Below are positions 7,600 through 10,902 of a stretch of DNA of 10,902 nt, one piece after another. The DNA is from an uncultured Eubacteriales bacterium (GTDB lineage: Bacteria; Bacillota; Clostridia; Lachnospirales; Lachnospiraceae): contig CASEDW010000004.1 in assembly GCA_949286775.1 (NCBI GenBank), positions 1 through 10,902 on the forward strand. The letters run 5' to 3'. How positions within the stretch are numbered: the first letter of the stretch is position 1; every line of letters starts with the position of its first letter. The notes under the pieces were generated by a model. That model did not search any database. It saw nothing but the letters and a program-made list of their open reading frames with translations, and had not been told where the DNA came from. The position numbers and the translations under genes are program-made.

Positions 7600-9030
7600 A
7601 TGAAAAAAGAACTGTTAAGATGGGATCATATATATGTAAAAAAAGCAGGCCGGCAGGTTTTGGATGATTTTTCCATGAATATATATGAAGATGAATTTTT
7701 GTTTTTATATGGATTCTCCGACAGCGGCTCGAGAGAGATCGGAGAGATACTCACGGGAACCAGAAAAATCGACAGCGGAAAAATCTTTTTTGAAGAGAAA
7801 GATGTATCTTCTTCGACATACGGAAGCCCGGGTGAACTGGGAATCTATATTATACAGAATAAGAATAATCTCGTTGAAAATTTTACAATAGCGGAAAACC
7901 TGTTTTTCGGAGGAAAAAAGAAATATTTTCAGACTGTTGTTCCGGCAAAGAAACAGGAGATAATGGCTAAACGGCTGACGGAAGAATTTGGTTTTGATAT
8001 AGACGTCAGAAAAAAAGCGAGGAATCTGACTTATTTTGATGAAATAATGATAAAGATCATTATGGCTTACGCCAGGGGCGCGCGGCTTGTGATATTTAAT
8101 GATATTCAAAGTTTAGATGGGTTTTATGAAGAAAACAAACTGTTGAAGAACGCTTTGAAAAAGCTGAGAGACGACGGAATATCCATACTGTGGATAAATC
8201 AGAAAATGAATGATATCCAGAGCATGGCTGACAGGATCGTTATACTGGAAGACGGACGAAACACAAGAACGCTTTATAGAGGAAGCACGCCTCAGTCAGA
8301 AGAGATTAAAAATGAATTTTTAAGAAAACTGACTGATAAGATCGAATATGAGACGCGGCTTATCACTAAAAAGAGAGCATTCTCCGATAACAGCAAAATC
8401 GTCTTTAAAATGAATAAGATAAGTTCAAAATATCTCAATGATGTTTCACTTGAAATTCATAAAGGCGAAATGCTCAGCATTTCGTCAAAAGATAATCTGA
8501 AACTGCATGAATTTAGAAACATTATACTCGGTGAGATGCATGAATATACAGGAAGCATGACGATGTATGAAAAAGAGTACAGGCCGGCAGACTATCTTGC
8601 GGCGGCAAAAGAAGGCATCGGATTTCTCGACATGATGTGGTACGAAAGCCACTGTATACCTGATATGAAGGTGGCTGACAATATCCTGATCGACAGCGAC
8701 TGGAAGAGATGCAGTTTGTTCGGAATTATAAATAAGGACAAGAGAAAACATATGATGAATCTGTACAAGATGCAGCATCCGGGATGGCCGACCGATTATT
8801 TCGGAAGCCTTTCGGCTGACCAGCAGAAGATAGTGCTGCTGGAAAAGCTGATCTATGAACCGTACAGGCTTACGATAATTATTCAGCCTTTCGCGCAGCT
8901 TCATGGTCTGATGAAGGGCGTGTTTTACAATACACTTGAAGAGATCAAGAAGGCAAGCGGGGCGGTGATACTACTTTCGATGGGCGATCCGCAGTGCGTG
9001 GAGATAAGCGATACTTCGATAGTGTTATAG
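7600..9030 (+). CDS. RbsA-like double-domain ABC protein with degenerate ATPase motifs (pseudo-ATPase)
   Basis: From ATG 7600 the protein has 476 residues and aligns along its whole length with sugar-type ABC ATPases such as RbsA (about 500 residues), compared from memory. In the N-terminal half Walker A GxxxxGK[ST] reads G38-F-S-D-S-G43-S44-R, so the lysine is lost. The Q-loop region is I-I-Q-N-K. The signature is N-L-T-Y-F-D-E (142-148), Walker B D-E is N167-D168 and the H-loop histidine is Q201. The family block F-T-I-A-E-N-L-F-F-G (95-104) is kept. In the C-terminal half the Walker A glycines and R/K are gone (S296 to H303), the signature is S-L-S-A-D-Q-Q-K (403-410) and Walker B D-E is I428-Q429. 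The gene starts 22 bases after the kinase stop with a weak ribosome binding site; an in-frame TTG at 7588 is an alternative. The reading frame is intact, so this is not a decayed pseudogene. A regulatory rather than transport role is inferred. Confidence 0.85.
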   Translation: MKKELLRWDHIYVKKAGRQVLDDFSMNIYEDEFLFLYGFSDSGSREIGEILTGTRKIDSGKIFFEEKDVSSSTYGSPGELGIYIIQNKNNLVENFTIAENLFFGGKKKYFQTVVPAKKQEIMAKRLTEEFGFDIDVRKKARNLTYFDEIMIKIIMAYARGARLVIFNDIQSLDGFYEENKLLKNALKKLRDDGISILWINQKMNDIQSMADRIVILEDGRNTRTLYRGSTPQSEEIKNEFLRKLTDKIEYETRLITKKRAFSDNSKIVFKMNKISSKYLNDVSLEIHKGEMLSISSKDNLKLHEFRNIILGEMHEYTGSMTMYEKEYRPADYLAAAKEGIGFLDMMWYESHCIPDMKVADNILIDSDWKRCSLFGIINKDKRKHMMNLYKMQHPGWPTDYFGSLSADQQKIVLLEKLIYEPYRLTIIIQPFAQLHGLMKGVFYNTLEEIKKASGAVILLSMGDPQCVEISDTSIVL

Positions 9031-9057
9031 CCGCGAAGACAAATAAGATTGTAAAAT

Positions 9058-9091
9058 AAAAAATCCGGAGCCTTAAAGCGCCGGATTTTTT
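9058..9091. terminator. Bidirectional intrinsic terminator between convergent genes
   Basis: AAATCCGG (9061-9068) pairs with CCGGATTT (9081-9088), with an inner GC/GC pair around CTTAAA after one mismatch. The stem is preceded by an A-run and followed by a T-run (9086-9091, then more Ts), so it can end transcription of the rightward ABC-like gene and of the leftward flavoprotein gene, which stops at 9137. Confidence 0.88.
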
Positions 9092-9136
9092 ATTTTATGT
9101 AGAGGAAATATCTAATAGATATTTGCAGATGAGCAA

Positions 9137-10606
9137 TTAATCTTCAAGCTCTTCAACGTATTCAACCATGTTTTCGGCTGCGATACGTCCTGAGTTTACG
9201 GCGAATCCCATTGTGTTTCCGCCGAGAAGGTAGCAGTATGTTCCCTTGTAGAGATCGCATACGTCTGATCCGCCTGCGTAAAGACCAGGGATTACCTTGA
9301 AATCATCGGTAAGAACTTCGAGCTTGTGGTTTACTTTGATTCCGCCGAGAGAACCGTAAGCACCGCAGCTCATGCGCATAGCGTAGAATTTCTTTCCGAC
9401 AAGCGGATGAAGATATCTTCTGTTTTTGAGGAAGAGATCGTCGTAGCCGCAGTCGCATCCGTCGTTGTAATCTTCGATAGTCTCGATAAAAGTTTCTTCG
9501 TCGATACCGATCTTTTCAGCGAGTTCTTCAAGTGAATCGGCGATAAATACTGTGTTAGGATATTTTTCGGCAGCTTCGACAACTTCTGTAGAGAACTGTT
9601 TTGTAAAGTCGCCTCTGAATACGCTGGAACCCATGTCAACGCCGTTGCGGCGGAAATGTTTGAGGATGCTGTCATCGATGATGAGCCATGCTTCCTTGTT
9701 CTGCTGGCGCGCGATAGCGTTAGCTGCGACAGCGCCGTTTTTGATTTCTTCTTCATCGATAATACGATATCCCTGGCGGTTTACGATAACGCAGCTTGGC
9801 TGAGAGAACAGCGTGCGGCTTACAAATTCGCCTACGTTAGGGATTTCATTTGAGCATACGCGTTCCATTTCCATATGGCTCTTTCCTGCGCCTGCTTCCC
9901 ATGCCATTCTTACGCCGTCGCCTGTGATTCCCGGTATCTTAAATCCGAACATATCGACGCCGTCAGTGTGTTCTGTATATTTATTGATCATTTCAGAGTT
10001 GTTTCCGAAACCGCCGCAGCAGATGAGAACAGCGTCGGCTGTAACATCGTATACTTCTCCTGAAGCGCTTTCAGCTATAAGACCGCAAACTCTGCCGTCT
10101 TCGTCTTTTTTGATTGATTTTGCCGGAGTTTCAAGATAGAATTTAACGCCGAGCTCAACGGCGTGGTTGTACATAACTTTTGTCATGGCTGAAGCTGCTC
10201 TCGGACCAGGCTCGCTTCCGTCTTCAGGTTTTACAACGTGCCATGTCTCGTAAGCGCCCGGATAATATTTTGTAGGACGGTCAAATTCAACGCCCATATC
10301 CTCGAGCCAGTCGATAGTTTCGCCTGATTTCCAGAAATAGTCATGAACCAGCTGAGCGTCAACGTCCCAGTGAACATGATTCATCATGACTTCGAAAGCT
10401 TCTTCTTTTGTAGGGCCGCACATGAGACGTTTCTGCATACGGCTCTCTACTCCGAAAGGTCCCATACCCATGTTGGCTGTACCGCCGGCAAAGGCTCCTT
10501 TCTCAAATACCATAACTTCCATATCAGATTCTGCAGCTGTGATAGCGGCCGCGAGACCTGTAGGACCTGCTGCGATTATCGCGATCTGTGTCTTTAATGA
10601 AGGCAT
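9137..10606 (-). CDS. FAD-dependent oxidoreductase of the fumarate reductase / succinate dehydrogenase flavoprotein superfamily
   Basis: This 489-residue protein has an N-terminal FAD-binding Rossmann motif, I-I-A12-A-G14-P-T-G17-L, with E35 closing the fold. The first glycine of GxGxxG is alanine. Other FAD_binding_2 features are C-C-G-G-F-G-N-N (196-203), I-T-G-D-G (227-231), I-P-G-L-Y-A-G-G (439-446) and G-G-N-T-M-G ... S-G-R474-I-A-A-E near the C-terminus. There is no signal peptide, no heme-binding CXXCH and no FMN domain, so it is a lone cytoplasmic flavoprotein. Compared from memory with Shewanella flavocytochrome c, R474 matches a substrate-binding arginine. The catalytic arginine and histidine positions appear to be G291 and G418, so fumarate is an unlikely substrate. 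It may reduce another activated double bond; the substrate is unknown. AAAGGAG lies 8 bases before the ATG. It is transcribed alone, divergently from the lipoprotein gene. Confidence 0.88.
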   Translation of the reverse strand: MPSLKTQIAIIAAGPTGLAAAITAAESDMEVMVFEKGAFAGGTANMGMGPFGVESRMQKRLMCGPTKEEAFEVMMNHVHWDVDAQLVHDYFWKSGETIDWLEDMGVEFDRPTKYYPGAYETWHVVKPEDGSEPGPRAASAMTKVMYNHAVELGVKFYLETPAKSIKKDEDGRVCGLIAESASGEVYDVTADAVLICCGGFGNNSEMINKYTEHTDGVDMFGFKIPGITGDGVRMAWEAGAGKSHMEMERVCSNEIPNVGEFVSRTLFSQPSCVIVNRQGYRIIDEEEIKNGAVAANAIARQQNKEAWLIIDDSILKHFRRNGVDMGSSVFRGDFTKQFSTEVVEAAEKYPNTVFIADSLEELAEKIGIDEETFIETIEDYNDGCDCGYDDLFLKNRRYLHPLVGKKFYAMRMSCGAYGSLGGIKVNHKLEVLTDDFKVIPGLYAGGSDVCDLYKGTYCYLLGGNTMGFAVNSGRIAAENMVEYVEELED

Positions 10607-10636
10607 AATATAAACTCCTTTTCTGATAATATAGTT

Positions 10637-10642
10637 ATTATA
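10637..10642 (-). promoter_or_regulatory. Possible -10 box for the flavoprotein gene
   Basis: Read on the minus strand this is TATAAT, 30 bases upstream of the flavoprotein ATG. No good -35 lies 16-18 bases further upstream (the best is an AACAGT-like hexamer), so the promoter is weak, activator-dependent or elsewhere. Confidence 0.3.
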
Positions 10643-10669
10643 AAGCTGCTAATGAACTAACTGTTTTAC

Positions 10670-10683
10670 GATATATGTATATC
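10670..10683. promoter_or_regulatory. Inverted repeat, possible operator
   Basis: GATATA-TG-TATATC is an inverted repeat with perfect 6-base arms in the 207-base region between the divergent flavoprotein and lipoprotein genes. Its place just upstream of the possible flavoprotein -10 would suit a regulator site. AT-rich palindromes arise easily by chance, so confidence is low. I see no gene in 10607-10813. Confidence 0.3.
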
Positions 10684-10748
10684 ACAATAGATTTAAAAAA
10701 TGCAACGCGATCATAAAAGAGTACACCATTTCATTAAAATGTCGTCTT

Positions 10749-10775
10749 TTGACACTTCTGATAAAAATGTATAAT
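10749..10775 (+). promoter_or_regulatory. Sigma-A-type promoter of the lipoprotein gene
   Basis: TTGACA (10749-10754) and TATAAT (10770-10775) both match the housekeeping consensus perfectly. The spacer is 15 bases, shorter than the ideal 17; reading the -35 one base earlier as TTTGAC gives 16. The start codon is 38 bases after the -10, with its own ribosome binding site between. Confidence 0.6.
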
Positions 10776-10813
10776 CAGTTGCAGTACATAACATAAGGAA
10801 AGGGGATCAAAAA

Positions 10814-10902
10814 ATGAAAAGAAAATTGTTAAGTATTGTTATGGCAGCAGCGCTTGGCGCTACGATGTTCGCCGGATGCGGATCAAATGAGGAAACACCG
10901 GC
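10814..10902 (+). CDS. Lipoprotein, N-terminus only (right edge)
   Basis: The 29 visible residues form a complete lipoprotein signal peptide: K2-R-K, a hydrophobic core (about 5-18), the lipobox F19-A-G-C22, then G-S-N-E-E-T, a typical short flexible linker. C22 should be lipidated and the mature protein anchored outside the cytoplasmic membrane. An AAAGGGG ribosome binding site lies 8 bases before the ATG, and a strong promoter is just upstream. In Clostridia such starts are very common for extracellular substrate-binding proteins of ABC transporters, but nothing of the mature domain is in the window, so the function is open. Confidence 0.85.
   Translation, partial: MKRKLLSIVMAAALGATMFAGCGSNEETP

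Noticed and set aside
7600..9030. Calling the ABC-like gene a pseudogene
   Set aside because: The frame is uninterrupted over 476 codons, all secondary-structure blocks align without gaps in key regions, and it is tightly packed behind the kinase gene; only catalytic residues are lost.
9137..10606. Plus-strand open frames inside the flavoprotein gene (for example 9813-10139)
   Set aside because: They are shadows of a clear coding gene on the other strand and show no ribosome binding sites or recognisable motifs.

Overview
The window reads as chromosomal DNA of an anaerobic, Gram-positive Clostridia-type bacterium (Eubacteriales). This is inferred from AGGAG-type ribosome binding sites, a YesN/YesM-type two-component system, a 'medium' threonine ammonia-lyase with a C-terminal ACT domain, a stand-alone FAD reductase of the fumarate-reductase superfamily and a lipoprotein with a classical lipobox. 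The species cannot be named from the sequence alone.

Layout. (1) Positions 1-3459, minus strand: a tightly packed MoxR-type operon, transcribed leftward as MoxR AAA+ ATPase, short DUF58 protein, small single-pass membrane protein, then a VWA membrane protein (TTG start) that runs off the left edge. (2) 3460-3852: a 393-base gene-free region between divergent operons. It is packed with palindromes: two related direct-repeat units sharing ATYCGTGATATCA and ATCAGGGTCAAA, with a 79-base near-perfect hairpin and two smaller hairpins in and between them. (3) 3853-9030, plus strand: threonine ammonia-lyase (ilvA), an AraC-type response regulator, a short histidine kinase with no extracellular sensor, and a double-domain RbsA-like ABC protein whose ATPase motifs are degenerate in both halves. 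Gaps are 39, 20 and 22 bases with no terminator visible, so these four genes may be one transcript. (4) 9058-9091: a bidirectional terminator between convergent genes. (5) 9137-10606, minus strand: the FAD-dependent oxidoreductase. (6) 10607-10813: a divergent promoter region. (7) 10814 to the right edge: the start of a lipoprotein gene.

How the genes may work together. The left operon has the usual MoxR plus VWA-partner layout associated with assembly or maturation of envelope proteins, but both VWA-type partners lack a canonical MIDAS metal motif. The most unusual part is the right-hand cluster. A kinase with almost no sensor sits directly upstream of a protein that keeps the full-length RbsA architecture while having lost Walker A, Walker B, signature and H-loop residues. 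I infer that this pseudo-ATPase is a regulatory or sensory partner of the two-component system rather than a transport motor. No permease or confirmed binding protein lies in the window.
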